DNA of 64,000 nucleotides from Tolypothrix sp. PCC 7712 (GTDB lineage Bacteria; Cyanobacteriota; Cyanobacteriia; Cyanobacteriales; Nostocaceae): positions 4,340,001 through 4,404,000 of the forward strand of contig NZ_CP063785.1 of NCBI RefSeq assembly GCF_025860405.1. The letters run 5' to 3'. Position numbers and translations under genes: made by a program. Under the pieces are notes generated by a model, which saw only the letters and a program-made list of their open reading frames with translations, was not told the origin of the DNA and did no database searches. Shown here in pieces: positions 38,101 to 46,841 of the stretch (position 1 is the stretch's first letter; every line of letters begins with the position of its first letter).

Positions 38101-38344
38101 AATTCCGCTACCTTTCGCTAATATTTCTGGAAAGCGGCGGAGAAATAGCAGCCCCGCCGCTTGGGGTTTGTGGCGGGACACCGAAACTTCTTCCCCTCCT
38201 GGTGGAGTTTTTCATTAATCAATGCACACACGGAGTCACAGCCTTCCGACAGAATAGTATCATTTTTTCGGATGTGGTCATGGGTAATGAGTAATTGGGG
38301 TTTGTCATTCGTCATTTGTCATTTGCTGTTTGTTATTCCCCAAT

Positions 38345-38449
38345 CCCCATTACCCCTTATCCCCAGAGGGGGCCCCGAGTTCCCCAATCCCCAATCCCCA
38401 ATCCCCAATCCCCATTACCCCTTATCCCCAGAGGGGGCCCCGAGTTCCC
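38345..38449. repeat. Two tandem copies of the CCCCAGAGGGGGCCCC repeat before murF
   Basis: Copies at 38345-38385 and 38410-38449 separated by CCCCAATC units. Each has the same 40-base core as 36643-36683. Confidence 0.85.
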
Positions 38450-38531
38450 AATCCCCAAAAATATTTGTCACCTTCAGACTTTTTGCTACTAAAATTTCAA
38501 TAATTTATTCTTGGGGACAATTTTTACTTTT

Positions 38532-39887
38532 ATGCCTTGTTCTGCCACTTTAAATCAACTGGTTGAAATTCTTTTAGCCCAGCCTGTCAACTTATCAGCA
38601 GCCGCTTTAACACAATTAGGCAGCAGTATCCAAACAGACACTCGGCTGATTAAGCCAGGTGAAGTGTTTGTGGCTTTGCGAGGTGAAAAGTTTGATGGGC
38701 ACGAGTTTGTTGCTACGGCGATCGCTAAAGGTGCGATCGCGGCTATTGTTGATTTTGATTATGAAAATCCTGGGTTTCCGGTATTACAGGTCAAAAATAC
38801 TCTAGAAGCCTATCAAAAAATTGCTCGTTGGTGGCGCGATCGCTGGCAAATTCCGGTGATTGGGGTAACTGGTTCTGTGGGTAAAACTACAACAAAGGAA
38901 CTCATTGCTGCAGTTTTGGCGACAAAGGGACGTGTACACAAGACTTATGGGAATTTTAATAACGAAATTGGTGTGCCGAAAACTCTCCTAGAACTTAGCC
39001 CAGAACATGATTACGCTGTGATTGAAATGGCGATGCGGGGTAAAGGACAGATTGCCGAATTAACCCACATCGCCAATCCCACAATTGGAGTGATTACCAA
39101 TGTCGGCACAGCACATATTGAATTACTCGGTTCCGAAGCGGCGATCGCTCAGGCCAAATGTGAATTATTAGCCGAAATGCCTAAGGATAGCGTTGCTATT
39201 CTCAACCAAGATAATCCGCTCTTAATTTCGACATCTGCCAAAGTTTGGCAAGGAAAAGTCATCACCTACGGCTTATCTGGCGGCGATATTTCTGGCGAAA
39301 TAATTGATCATGAAACACTGGCAATAGAAGATATTCAGCTACCTCTACCCCTCCCTGGTCGTCACAATGTTACAAATTTCTTGGCAGCTTTAGCCGTAGC
39401 TAGAGTAGTAGGAATTGATTGGGCATCTTTACAAGCGGGTGTAAATGTAGATATGCCCACAGGGCGATCGCAGCGATTTGCCTTACCCAATGACGTGGTA
39501 ATCTTAGATGAAACTTACAATGCCGCACCGGAAGCTATGTTAGCAGCGCTGCAATTATTAGCAGACACACCCGGAAAGCGCAAAATTGCAGTTTTAGGTG
39601 CAATGAAAGAATTAGGAGAGCGATCGCCACAACTACACCAGCGAGTAGGTGAGGCAGTGCAAAAGTTGAAATTAGACGGCTTATTAGTCTTAGTCGATGG
39701 ACAAGATGCCGAAGCGATCGCCAAAAGCGCCGAAGGCATTCCCTCTGAATGCTTTACCAGCCATGCGGAATTAGTAGCCAGATTAAAGACATTTGTCCAA
39801 GAAGGCGATCGGTTATTATTCAAAGCTGCCCATTCCGTCGGACTAGATCGAGTTGTCAATCAATTGCGTGCGGAATTCGCCAATTGA
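38532..39887 (+). CDS. murF: UDP-N-acetylmuramoyl-tripeptide:D-alanyl-D-alanine ligase
   Basis: 451 residues from the ATG at 38532 (MPCSATLNQLVEIL); a TTG seven codons upstream is less likely. Mur ligase domains in order: substrate domain with DTRLIKPGEVFVALRGE, ATP-binding GVTGSVGKTTTKELIA, GNFNNEIGVPKTLLEL, and the C-terminal domain with LDETYNAAPEAMLAAL. Adds D-Ala-D-Ala to the UDP-MurNAc-tripeptide in the cytoplasm, the last soluble step of the peptidoglycan precursor. Single gene between repeat-rich spacers. Confidence 0.95.
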   Translation: MPCSATLNQLVEILLAQPVNLSAAALTQLGSSIQTDTRLIKPGEVFVALRGEKFDGHEFVATAIAKGAIAAIVDFDYENPGFPVLQVKNTLEAYQKIARWWRDRWQIPVIGVTGSVGKTTTKELIAAVLATKGRVHKTYGNFNNEIGVPKTLLELSPEHDYAVIEMAMRGKGQIAELTHIANPTIGVITNVGTAHIELLGSEAAIAQAKCELLAEMPKDSVAILNQDNPLLISTSAKVWQGKVITYGLSGGDISGEIIDHETLAIEDIQLPLPLPGRHNVTNFLAALAVARVVGIDWASLQAGVNVDMPTGRSQRFALPNDVVILDETYNAAPEAMLAALQLLADTPGKRKIAVLGAMKELGERSPQLHQRVGEAVQKLKLDGLLVLVDGQDAEAIAKSAEGIPSECFTSHAELVARLKTFVQEGDRLLFKAAHSVGLDRVVNQLRAEFAN

Positions 39888-40238
39888 AACTTGTAGTCAT
39901 CCCAGCAATGGATAACAGGTAATAAAGAATTGCTAATGGCTAAAGGTGCAAATTAGTCATTAGCTTTTTACTTTTAAAGATGAGCATCGGGCATGGGGCA
40001 TGGGGCATGGGGCATGGGGCATTGGTAATTGGTGTTTGGTGTTGGGTGTTTGTGATTTCCCCTCATTTCCCCTATCCCCAGTCCCCAGTCCCTAGTCCCC
40101 AATCCCCAATCCCCAACCTCCTACCAAAATGAAACCGTATACTCCCAAGCTGGGGTAGCATACGGTGTGATTAATGTTATACTTGATTTTCTGATTACCA
40201 GAAGTTTATAATAGTATAATTTATACCAGTAAATAAGC
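39888..40238. other. Repeat-rich spacer after murF
   Basis: GGGCATG heptamers (39989-40022), GTTTGGTGTTGGGTG units, CCCCAGTCCC units (40077-40115), and the hairpin at 40134-40166. No gene. Confidence 0.8.
40134..40166. terminator. Hairpin between murF and the zinc-ribbon gene
   Basis: ACCGTAT (40134-40140) pairs with ATACGGT (40160-40166), with a further CCC/GGG step inside. It lies between two convergent genes; no T-run follows, so termination is only likely. Confidence 0.45.
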
Positions 40239-40616
40239 TTACTGAATTTTTTTATCCATTTTCTCTATTTGGGGAAAGTTTTCCTGTTCGCTATTTGTAT
40301 TTTGCTGAGTAATAGCAAGCATACTTAAGAGAATGATACCTCCCACAGCCATTGCTACTACAGGACGCTTTAGGAAGACGAAATCTCGGATAATTCTCGC
40401 TAAAGGGCTGCTTTGGCGGCGTAGTGACGAAGAGATCATCATCTGTTTCAGCGTAAACGGATCGCGGACGTAATGACCGCTTTGGCAAACTACAAGTTTT
40501 TCTTGGCAATAAGGACAACTAAACAAGCCAATGCACGTCTTGATTTTTTTCGGCGTGGCATTTCTTTGGCAAATTGGACAAGTAACATAATGATTATCAA
40601 AAGTGTGTATATTCAT
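40239..40616 (-). CDS. Small zinc-ribbon membrane protein, function unknown
   Basis: 125 residues. N-terminal double CxxC ribbon: CPIC (about 13) and CPYC (about 34), followed by EKLVVCQSGHYVRDPFTLKQ, then one membrane helix (about 80-102, VAMAVGGIILLSMLAI) and a charged tail. The ribbon and the SGHYxR end resemble the ribbon of the 46842-47210 product (CPNCGEQLLVQSGHFRRFT), so the two are probably distant paralogues with the membrane part on opposite sides. Expected to sit in a membrane with the zinc domain exposed to one face. Confidence 0.75.
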   Translation of the reverse strand: MNIHTFDNHYVTCPICQRNATPKKIKTCIGLFSCPYCQEKLVVCQSGHYVRDPFTLKQMMISSSLRRQSSPLARIIRDFVFLKRPVVAMAVGGIILLSMLAITQQNTNSEQENFPQIEKMDKKIQ

Positions 40617-41095
40617 TTAGTACTACCGCCTAGTCCATTGACTCGCTCTATAAACAATAGTTATATTGAATTCCCGATCAATACTTAGTAGACTCACGCT
40701 TGTGAACTGACATCAGTCATTAATCATACATATAGTGTACTTCTTACTCAGGATGGTTATTATAGTCGCACCACGAGTATAGCTAGATTTAGTAAAAGAT
40801 GACTTCTCATTACTGTCTAACCTGGCTTAAACACCAAGTCCATATCTAGCGTATTTTTTTCCTGAGAAGGAGTTCTGACTGAATAGCACTGCACCACCGC
40901 TAGTTGACCATTAAATAATAATTCTGTCCTATTTAACCATTCTCCTCATCAAAATTTTGCACAGTGAAATTTTTTTAACTAAAAATTTGTAAATTAACCT
41001 GATCGAGCATACTTGTCTGGTTGCTAAATCATGGCTCACAATGAGAAGTAACAGATAAAAATTTAAATTTTTTCTTACATTTACCTGGCCGCTCA
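40617..41095. other. Intergenic region upstream of the CLC channel gene
   Basis: About 480 AT-rich bases between divergent genes; I see no gene, tandem repeat or clear promoter. Confidence 0.5.
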
Positions 41096-43003
41096 ATGAC
41101 TCTCTTGCCTCCTACTGAACTGAGGAAGGTAACGGAAACACCTGCCTTTCCTTCTGTGACTACTCGCTTGGCTCACTTAATTAACCGTTTTCAACCATCC
41201 ATAGAAACCGTGGTGCTACTTTTAGCAGTATTAATTGGTAGCGGTACGGGTATGGGTGTAGTGACCTTTCACTATTTAATCCAGCTAATTCACGATTTGA
41301 TGCTGGAAAATTTTATGGGCACTATTGGGGTCTGGGGTGCTTGGACTTTAGCTTGTGTTCCCACAGTTGGCGGCTTGATTGTTGGTTTGATGCGCTGGCG
41401 CACTCAAGATTTTGGCCCTGGACTTTCATCTTTGATTGCAGCTTCTCAGGGCAAAGAAATTCGGCAGCCATTACGTCCAGTCACCAAAATGTTAGCAGCA
41501 TCTGTGTCTTTGGGGAGTGGTGCTTCGTTGGGGCCTGAGGGGCCGAGTGTAGAAATTGGTGCCAATTTTGGGATGTTATTGTCTCTAGTTTTACAAGTAT
41601 CCCAAGAGCAACAGCGTTTGCTTTTGAGCGCTGGTGCAGCGGCTGGTTTAGCAGCCGGCTTTAATGCTCCCATTGCAGGAGTGTTTTTTGCTTTAGAAGT
41701 GGTGATGGGCGCTACATCTTTTGCCACCTCTGCTGTCAGTGTGGTGTTGTTAGCCGCAGTGGTAGCAGCGTTAATTGCTCAAATTGGTTTAGGCGCACAA
41801 CCTGCTTTTGCTTTACCTGTATATCAAGTCCGCAGTCCTTTTTTAGAGTTGCCAATTTATTTAGGTTTAGGCTTAGGAGCAAGTTTAGTTTCCCTAACTT
41901 ATACAGAATCAATGCGGTTAGCAAAAGCCTGTTTTGCTGGGCGCATTCCCATGTTGGGCTTTGTAGGAAGAATTCCTAAGCCCATACATCCAATTATTGG
42001 TGGGGTAATTGTCGGCGTAGTAGCTATATATTTTCCCCAAATTTTGGGCATTGGTTATGGCACTGTCCAGGCCATGCTGCAAGATGTGGAGTTTTCTCTA
42101 CCTTTATTAATGATACTTTTAGTCATCAAATTGCTGATGACGGCAATTTCTGCTGGTAGTGGTTTTGTCGGTGGTGTATTTGCTCCCGCGATGTTTCTGG
42201 GTGCTTCTTTTGGTTCAGCTTATGCCAAAATTGTCGCTGCGATCGCTCCTACAATTGGCGCACAAATGGCTGCACCTCCCGCTTATGCAATGGTAGGAAT
42301 GGCCGCAGTTCTAGCTGCTAGTGTCAGAGCGCCCTTAACATCAATTATTATGCTATTTGAATTAACCCGCGATTACCGGATTGTTTTACCTTTAATGGCG
42401 GCGGTGGGTTTAAGTGTTTGGTTAATAGAACGAATCAAGCCAAATTTTAATTCTAATTCTAATCTGCAACAAATCGGTCTTTCGGAATTAAAAGATGAGA
42501 AGACAGATATGTTGCAGGAAATTTTAGTAGAAGATGCCATGCTAACTTGTCCGAAAAAGTTGCCGACAAAGTTAGGAGTATTAGAAGCCGCAAAGGAGAT
42601 GCTGCGCGATCGCTGCTCTAGTGCTTTAGTAATTGATGAACTTGAGCAATTAGTTGGTATTATCTCTCTAGAAGATATTAACCGTAACCTCCGCCTTTGG
42701 CAAAATTACCAGAATTTGCCAACTGAAATTCAGAGTAATTTATCTAGCCAAACTCTTTTCGATATTTGTACCACTGAAATTCTTTATGCTTGGAGGGATG
42801 AACCCTTATCTGAAGCTTTAGACCGCATGGCGCTTCGAGGTTTGCATCAGTTACCAGTGGTAGCAAGAGACAACCATGAGCGCATTTTAGGTCTACTAGA
42901 AAGGGAGCAAATTGCCTTAACCTGTAATTTAACAGTCACAGGTAAGGCACTGCACCAATGTTTAGCAATGATGTCTACAACAGATGTAGTTATTAATCAT
43001 TAA
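41096..43003 (+). CDS. CLC-family chloride channel/transporter with C-terminal CBS domains
   Basis: 635 residues, 10-12 membrane helices. The selectivity-filter motifs are GPGLSS in place of the usual GSGIP, LGPEGPSVEIG with the gating Glu in GPEGP, and GGVFAPAMFLGAS (the GxFxP motif). After about residue 465 two CBS domains follow (LVEDAMLTCPKKL and CTTEILYAW-EALDRMALRGLHQLPVV), which usually sense nucleotides. The gating Glu favours a Cl-/H+ exchanger, but the replaced first motif leaves anion preference open. Monocistronic. Confidence 0.92.
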   Translation: MTLLPPTELRKVTETPAFPSVTTRLAHLINRFQPSIETVVLLLAVLIGSGTGMGVVTFHYLIQLIHDLMLENFMGTIGVWGAWTLACVPTVGGLIVGLMRWRTQDFGPGLSSLIAASQGKEIRQPLRPVTKMLAASVSLGSGASLGPEGPSVEIGANFGMLLSLVLQVSQEQQRLLLSAGAAAGLAAGFNAPIAGVFFALEVVMGATSFATSAVSVVLLAAVVAALIAQIGLGAQPAFALPVYQVRSPFLELPIYLGLGLGASLVSLTYTESMRLAKACFAGRIPMLGFVGRIPKPIHPIIGGVIVGVVAIYFPQILGIGYGTVQAMLQDVEFSLPLLMILLVIKLLMTAISAGSGFVGGVFAPAMFLGASFGSAYAKIVAAIAPTIGAQMAAPPAYAMVGMAAVLAASVRAPLTSIIMLFELTRDYRIVLPLMAAVGLSVWLIERIKPNFNSNSNLQQIGLSELKDEKTDMLQEILVEDAMLTCPKKLPTKLGVLEAAKEMLRDRCSSALVIDELEQLVGIISLEDINRNLRLWQNYQNLPTEIQSNLSSQTLFDICTTEILYAWRDEPLSEALDRMALRGLHQLPVVARDNHERILGLLEREQIALTCNLTVTGKALHQCLAMMSTTDVVINH

Positions 43004-43005
43004 TT

Positions 43006-43140
43006 GACATACTCACCGACCTGAAGGTGCGGTGATTCTTGACGGCTCACAGCAACCAGCTACCGAAGTAGTCTTATGGTCGATCCCCGTCCGTTTAAGG
43101 TCGTGCCGATGCCCTATGCCGACCATTTCTATATTCTGTC
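43006..43140 (-). pseudogene. Probable 3' remnant of an IS200/IS605-type tnpB with end hairpin
   Basis: The hairpin CACCGACCT-GA-AGGTGCGGTG (about 43013-43034) is like the end structures of IS605-group elements. Read on the minus strand, the adjoining bases give a tnpB-tail-like frame (GIDHKTTSVAGCCEPSRIT). No rest of the transposase remains. Low confidence because only about 130 bases are left. Confidence 0.4.
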
Positions 43141-43268
43141 AATAGAAGGCTGAAGTGAGAAGTATAAAGTATGAGGTATATTTGTTTAGGCTACCCTACT
43201 CTAAGTCGCAGCCAGACAAGTATTCAGCCTTCAGCCTTCTTCCTTGACTCTTGATGTTAACTATATTA

Positions 43269-43685
43269 TTAAGCAGTAGCTTCTATAGCTTCCAGGTCTT
43301 CCCTATCTTCTGGATCTACCTGTCTCAGACGAATGTGCTTTTTACCTAAAGTGATGAGAAACTCATCGCCTGGTTTAAGATTCATTTGTTTTGTGTAGGC
43401 GGAACCTATCAGCAAGTTCCCATTTGATTGCACACTAATTCTATAGCTGGCGCTACGTCCACCACGACCATTAGCACTAGGAGAGCTATCTAATTGAATG
43501 CCTTCAGCATCAATTAAGGCATTCAAGAACTTCATCATATTGACGCGCTCTATACCATTTTTGGTAACGGTATAGTAGCCGCACTTCTTAGCCTTCTCTT
43601 CTTTGCTCTCGTTCTCTAGCTCTTTAACTTTTTTGAGCAGATCTTCACCAACTAGGGGTTCAATTTTTTTCTGTTTAGCCATCAA
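43269..43685 (-). CDS. cyAbrB family transcriptional regulator
   Basis: 138 residues. N-terminal part KIEPLVGEDLLKKVKELE and KCGYYTVTKNGIERVNMMKF is unique to cyanobacterial AbrB proteins; the AbrB swapped-hairpin DNA-binding domain is C-terminal (about 80-125: YRISVQSNGNLLIGSAYTKQ), the reverse of Bacillus AbrB. These proteins regulate carbon/nitrogen balance, hydrogenase and redox genes. I cannot say whether this is the CalA or the CalB type. Of note because CalA is reported to repress hypC in Nostoc PCC 7120, though the hyp genes here are 11 kb away. Confidence 0.93.
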   Translation of the reverse strand: MMAKQKKIEPLVGEDLLKKVKELENESKEEKAKKCGYYTVTKNGIERVNMMKFLNALIDAEGIQLDSSPSANGRGGRSASYRISVQSNGNLLIGSAYTKQMNLKPGDEFLITLGKKHIRLRQVDPEDREDLEAIEATA

Positions 43686-44086
43686 CTTAGGTCGAAAACG
43701 AATGTTTGAAGTGTTTGAATCGATTTTATTTTAGCTGACATTGAGCTAGTAGGAACAGAATCCTTTAGTTTTTATTTCAGCCTTGCCAAGTATATTACAT
43801 TCATAGGCAAAATTGTTACTTGATTTCTAAATATTGCTAAAACAATTTATTTTCTAGAATGGTGTCTATACTGATAACTATATATATAGTTTCTGAATTA
43901 CTGGTAGACTATAGTTGTTTAAGTTTTCTAAAGTAGCGCAAAAAAAACTTGTCTACTTGTCAATATGGATAATTGGGGTACAGAATGATAAGCAAAACTG
44001 ATCCTTAGTCATTAGTCATTAGTCAATGGTCATGAAAAAACAACTGACAACTGACAACTGACAACTGACAAATCAAAAAATCCAGC
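43686..44086. other. Intergenic region between divergent cyAbrB and Rrf2 genes
   Basis: About 400 bases, AT-rich, with TCATTAGTCATTAG units (44008-44024) and four exact CAACTGA heptamers at 44041-44071 ending 16 bases before the Rrf2 ATG. The cyAbrB promoter should be near 43700-43800; autoregulation is plausible but no operator can be read directly. Confidence 0.6.
44041..44071. repeat. CAACTGA heptamer STRR in the Rrf2 leader
   Basis: Four uninterrupted 7-base units plus CAA, between the expected promoter and the Rrf2 start codon. Changes in copy number would change the leader length. Confidence 0.85.
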
Positions 44087-44530
44087 ATGAAACTAACAAC
44101 GAGAGGACATTATAGTGTGAAAGCGATGCTCGATTTAAGTTTACAGCCAGCTTATGGGCCTGTATCTGTAAGAGCCATTGCTAAACGCCAAGATATTCCT
44201 GCTCCTTATCTAGAAAAATTATTAATAGAAATGCGTCGTGCTGGTTTAGTAAAATCAATTCGCGGCAGCATTGGTGGATACCAATTGGCAAGAGAGCCTG
44301 CCAAAATATCTATAGGACAAATTTTAGAATCTGTAGGTGAAACGATTACTTATTTGCCTAACCATACTCCAACATCAGCACAAGCTGAAGATTGGGTAAC
44401 ATTTTCTCTTTGGCAGAGACTTAACCAAAAGCTGAAAGAAGCTTTATATAGTATTACCCTAGCTGATCTTTATTACGATGCTCGGAGTTGGCAGGCTTCT
44501 TTGGGAGAAGAAGCTAATTTTGTAGTTTAG
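44087..44530 (+). CDS. Rrf2 family transcriptional regulator without cluster cysteines
   Basis: 147 residues. Winged-helix start MKLTTRGHYSVKAMLDLSL, recognition region VSVRAIAKRQDIPAPYLEKLL and wing SIRGSIGGYQLAREPAKIS match Rrf2. The usual three-Cys Fe-S ligand loop is absent; in fact the protein has no Cys at all, so it cannot be an IscR/NsrR-type cluster sensor. What it senses is unknown. It precedes cbiB by 115 bases on the same strand. Confidence 0.9.
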   Translation: MKLTTRGHYSVKAMLDLSLQPAYGPVSVRAIAKRQDIPAPYLEKLLIEMRRAGLVKSIRGSIGGYQLAREPAKISIGQILESVGETITYLPNHTPTSAQAEDWVTFSLWQRLNQKLKEALYSITLADLYYDARSWQASLGEEANFVV

Positions 44531-44645
44531 TCAACAGTCAAAAGTCTATATTCCAGAGCCACAATACCAGAGTCAGAATATTTATGCTTGACCCTTGAGT
44601 AGAGACGCGATTAATCACGTCTCTCCAACTTTTGACTCTTGACCA

Positions 44646-45617
44646 ATGACTCACAACATTTATATCTTGATTTTTGCTGCATTTTTAGATTATCTAATTG
44701 GCGATCCTTGGGGTTGGCCTCATCCAGTGCAAGTAATGGGGTGGGTAATTTCTCACCTTTCCAAACTGTCTCTGAAATATTGTCATGATTCTCTAACACA
44801 AAGAATTGCGGGAATTTTCCTCTGCATCTTTTTAATAATTGGTAGCGGACTTGTTGGCTGGTTAATCATTCAAAGTGCTAAGTGGTTGCATCCACTGTTG
44901 GCAATTGCTTTAGAAAGTATTCTTTTAGCTAGTTGTTTTGCTGGCAGAAGTTTGAGAACCGCATCTGTTACTGTCTTAAAACCTTTAACCGGAGGAAATT
45001 TAGCAGAGGCTCGTGATATTTTAAGTAATTACGTTGGCCGCGATACTAAAAATCTTTCCGAAGCAGAAATTTTGCGCGCCATTCTAGAAACGGTAACTGA
45101 GAATGCTACTGATGGGGTGATGGCTCCGCTATTTTTTGCAATTGTGGGAGGATTCATTCCCTTTGTAGGATCTGTGCCTTTAGCTCTAGCATATAAAGCC
45201 AGTAGTACTCTAGATTCAATGGTGGGCTATAAGGAAGCACCATACACTTATTTAGGTTGGTTTAGTGCGCGGTTAGAAGATTACCTGACATGGGTTCCTT
45301 GCCGCTTAACAGTAATCACATTGGCGTTATTATCAGGGAAACCTTTATATGTTTGGCGGATTTGTAGCCGAGATGCAATTATCGATCCAAGTCCCAATTC
45401 TGGCTGGAGTGAATGCGCCTATGCAGCAATTTTAGGCGTACAGGTAGGCGGGACAAATTGGTATCACGGCGTAGCTAAACACAAACCATTGCTGGGAGAT
45501 AACATTCATCCCATCACTCCCAAAAGTATTGAATCGGCTTTGCAATTAACTAGATATTGCTTTTTACTGTGGATAGGGGTTGCGATCGCTCTATTCTTTC
45601 TACTGCTAAACAGGTAA
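44646..45617 (+). CDS. cbiB: Adenosylcobinamide-phosphate synthase (CbiB/CobD)
   Basis: 323 residues, integral membrane protein with 4-6 helices. Family hallmarks: DYLIGDPWGWPHPVQVMGW near the start, LSNYVGRDTKNLSEAEILRA, the ENATDGVMAPLFFA motif, and KASSTLDSMVGYK. Attaches the aminopropanol arm to adenosylcobyric acid in B12 (pseudocobalamin) synthesis. No other cobalamin gene is in the window. Ends 145 bases before pyrR with an STRR in between. Confidence 0.94.
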   Translation: MTHNIYILIFAAFLDYLIGDPWGWPHPVQVMGWVISHLSKLSLKYCHDSLTQRIAGIFLCIFLIIGSGLVGWLIIQSAKWLHPLLAIALESILLASCFAGRSLRTASVTVLKPLTGGNLAEARDILSNYVGRDTKNLSEAEILRAILETVTENATDGVMAPLFFAIVGGFIPFVGSVPLALAYKASSTLDSMVGYKEAPYTYLGWFSARLEDYLTWVPCRLTVITLALLSGKPLYVWRICSRDAIIDPSPNSGWSECAYAAILGVQVGGTNWYHGVAKHKPLLGDNIHPITPKSIESALQLTRYCFLLWIGVAIALFFLLLNR

Positions 45618-45627
45618 TGATGAATAT

Positions 45628-45655
45628 GGGGCATTGGGCATTGGGCATTGGGCAT
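45628..45655. repeat. GGGCATT STRR between cbiB and pyrR
   Basis: Four GGGCATT heptamers in a row, followed by a pyrimidine-rich stretch of CCCTACTCCCTGCCCCC type up to the pyrR ribosome site. Confidence 0.8.
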
Positions 45656-45762
45656 TTGTCATCTGTGGTTTCCCCCCTGCTCCCTACTCCCTGCCCCCTT
45701 GCCTTATTATCTCCTCTTGCCTCAAATGTCTGGTATCATGCATTACTCAGGGGTATCGGTCT

Positions 45763-46305
45763 ATGGTTATGTCTGTAAAAGTAGTTGAAATTCTCTCATC
45801 AGAAGAACTTCGTCGGACTGTAAATCGTCTTGCTTCTCAAATTGTGGAGAGGACGCGTGATTTATCTGAGCTAGTACTCTTAGGTATTTATACCAGGGGT
45901 GTATTTTTAGCAGAATTATTGGCACGTCAGATTGAGACATTGGAAGGTGTATCTGTAGAAGTGGGAGCATTGGATATTACGTTTTATCGAGATGATCTTG
46001 ACCAAATTGGGTTACGAACTCCAGCCAAAACTGATATTCCTTTTGACCTCACAGGTAAAACAGTTGTGCTTGTAGATGATGTCATTTTTAAAGGTAGGAC
46101 AATTCGTGCTGCTTTAAATGCAGTCAATGAGTACGGTAGACCGGAGGTAATTCGTTTAGCTGTTTTGGTAGATAGGGGCCATCGTGAAGTTCCCATCCAC
46201 CCAGATTTTATTGGTAAGCAGCTACCTACTGCTAAAGAGGAGATTGTCAAAGTTTATTTCCAAGATTCGGATGGAAAAGATGCTGTAGAGTTAATTGCAA
46301 ATTAG
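45763..46305 (+). CDS. pyrR: PyrR: uracil phosphoribosyltransferase / pyr regulator
   Basis: 180 residues from the ATG at 45763, chosen because AGGGG lies nine bases before it; a frame open further upstream to 45634 only reads through repeat sequence. PRTase fold with the PRPP loop VVLVDDVIFKGRTIRAALNA and the PyrR-specific flexible segment LDITFYRDDLDQIG. In Bacillus PyrR binds pyr mRNA; in cyanobacteria the enzymatic and regulatory roles are less clear. No attenuator structure is obvious in its leader. Confidence 0.93.
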   Translation: MVMSVKVVEILSSEELRRTVNRLASQIVERTRDLSELVLLGIYTRGVFLAELLARQIETLEGVSVEVGALDITFYRDDLDQIGLRTPAKTDIPFDLTGKTVVLVDDVIFKGRTIRAALNAVNEYGRPEVIRLAVLVDRGHREVPIHPDFIGKQLPTAKEEIVKVYFQDSDGKDAVELIAN

Positions 46306-46396
46306 TTATCAGTCAAGGGTTAAGGTAAGGCAAAACAATAAATTATCCAATCTTTAACTACACTTCGTTAATGCAAAATTTTTGAGATGATTGGCG

Positions 46397-46421
46397 GTGC
46401 GTTAGGCTTTACCTAACGCAC
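46397..46421. terminator. Perfect 10-bp hairpin after pyrR (GTGCGTTAGG family)
   Basis: GTGCGTTAGG (46397-46406), loop CTTTA, CCTAACGCAC (46412-46421). No T-run, so factor-independent termination is uncertain; its relatives at 23487 and 25976 suggest a mobile hairpin family used as transcript ends. Confidence 0.6.
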
Positions 46422-46469
46422 ATTTGTATCTGAAGAACTTAATTACACCGATACCACGATGCGATCGCA

Positions 46470-46672
46470 TCGTGCAACCAAGCATTGCTGATTACACCAG
46501 ATAACCACATCTGGTATGGCAAAGTCTGTTGTGATGGCTGAATAGCAAATGCGGATTTAGCAATTGAAAACTTACAACAATTCGCCAATGGTGTTGAGAA
46601 ATGGCAAAAAATGACTGTGATTTCGATAACATTAGGGACGACAGACGCTTTCAAATTGTGGTAATGGATGAT
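46470..46672 (+). pseudogene. Decayed gene fragment of unknown identity
   Basis: In one plus-strand frame the bases read LITPDNHIWYGKVCCDG, a TGA, then IANADLAIENLQQFANGVEK and on to WQKMTVISITLGTTDAFKLW before a TAA. The composition is protein-like on both sides of the single stop, and there is no start codon. Most likely the C-terminal end of a dead gene; the family is not recognised. Confidence 0.35.
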
Positions 46673-46841
46673 ATGTAGCTTTTCTCATCCAGATGAACTA
46701 CCAATTTCTCAACGTTTAACTTTTCTTTCTCTGTGCTTGGTAGTGAATGACCTTTGAAAACACTCTGCGTCCCTTGGCGCTGACTTTGTGTGACTCTGCG
46801 TTAAAAAACTCTACGACAAAATACACTCAATCAACAACAGC

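Larger units (their letters stand above)
46306..46841. other. Intergenic region after pyrR with hairpin and gene fragment
   Basis: Holds the hairpin at 46397-46421, the decayed frame at 46470-46672 and, at 46765-46815, the CTCTGCGTCCCTTGGCGC type dispersed repeat (two tandem half-units of GACTTTGTGTGACTCTGCG form). No intact gene. Confidence 0.65.

Noticed and set aside
38118..38553. Frames around the murF/kinase spacer on both strands
   Set aside because: They translate STRR sequence (PNPQSPIP-type) and have no domain.
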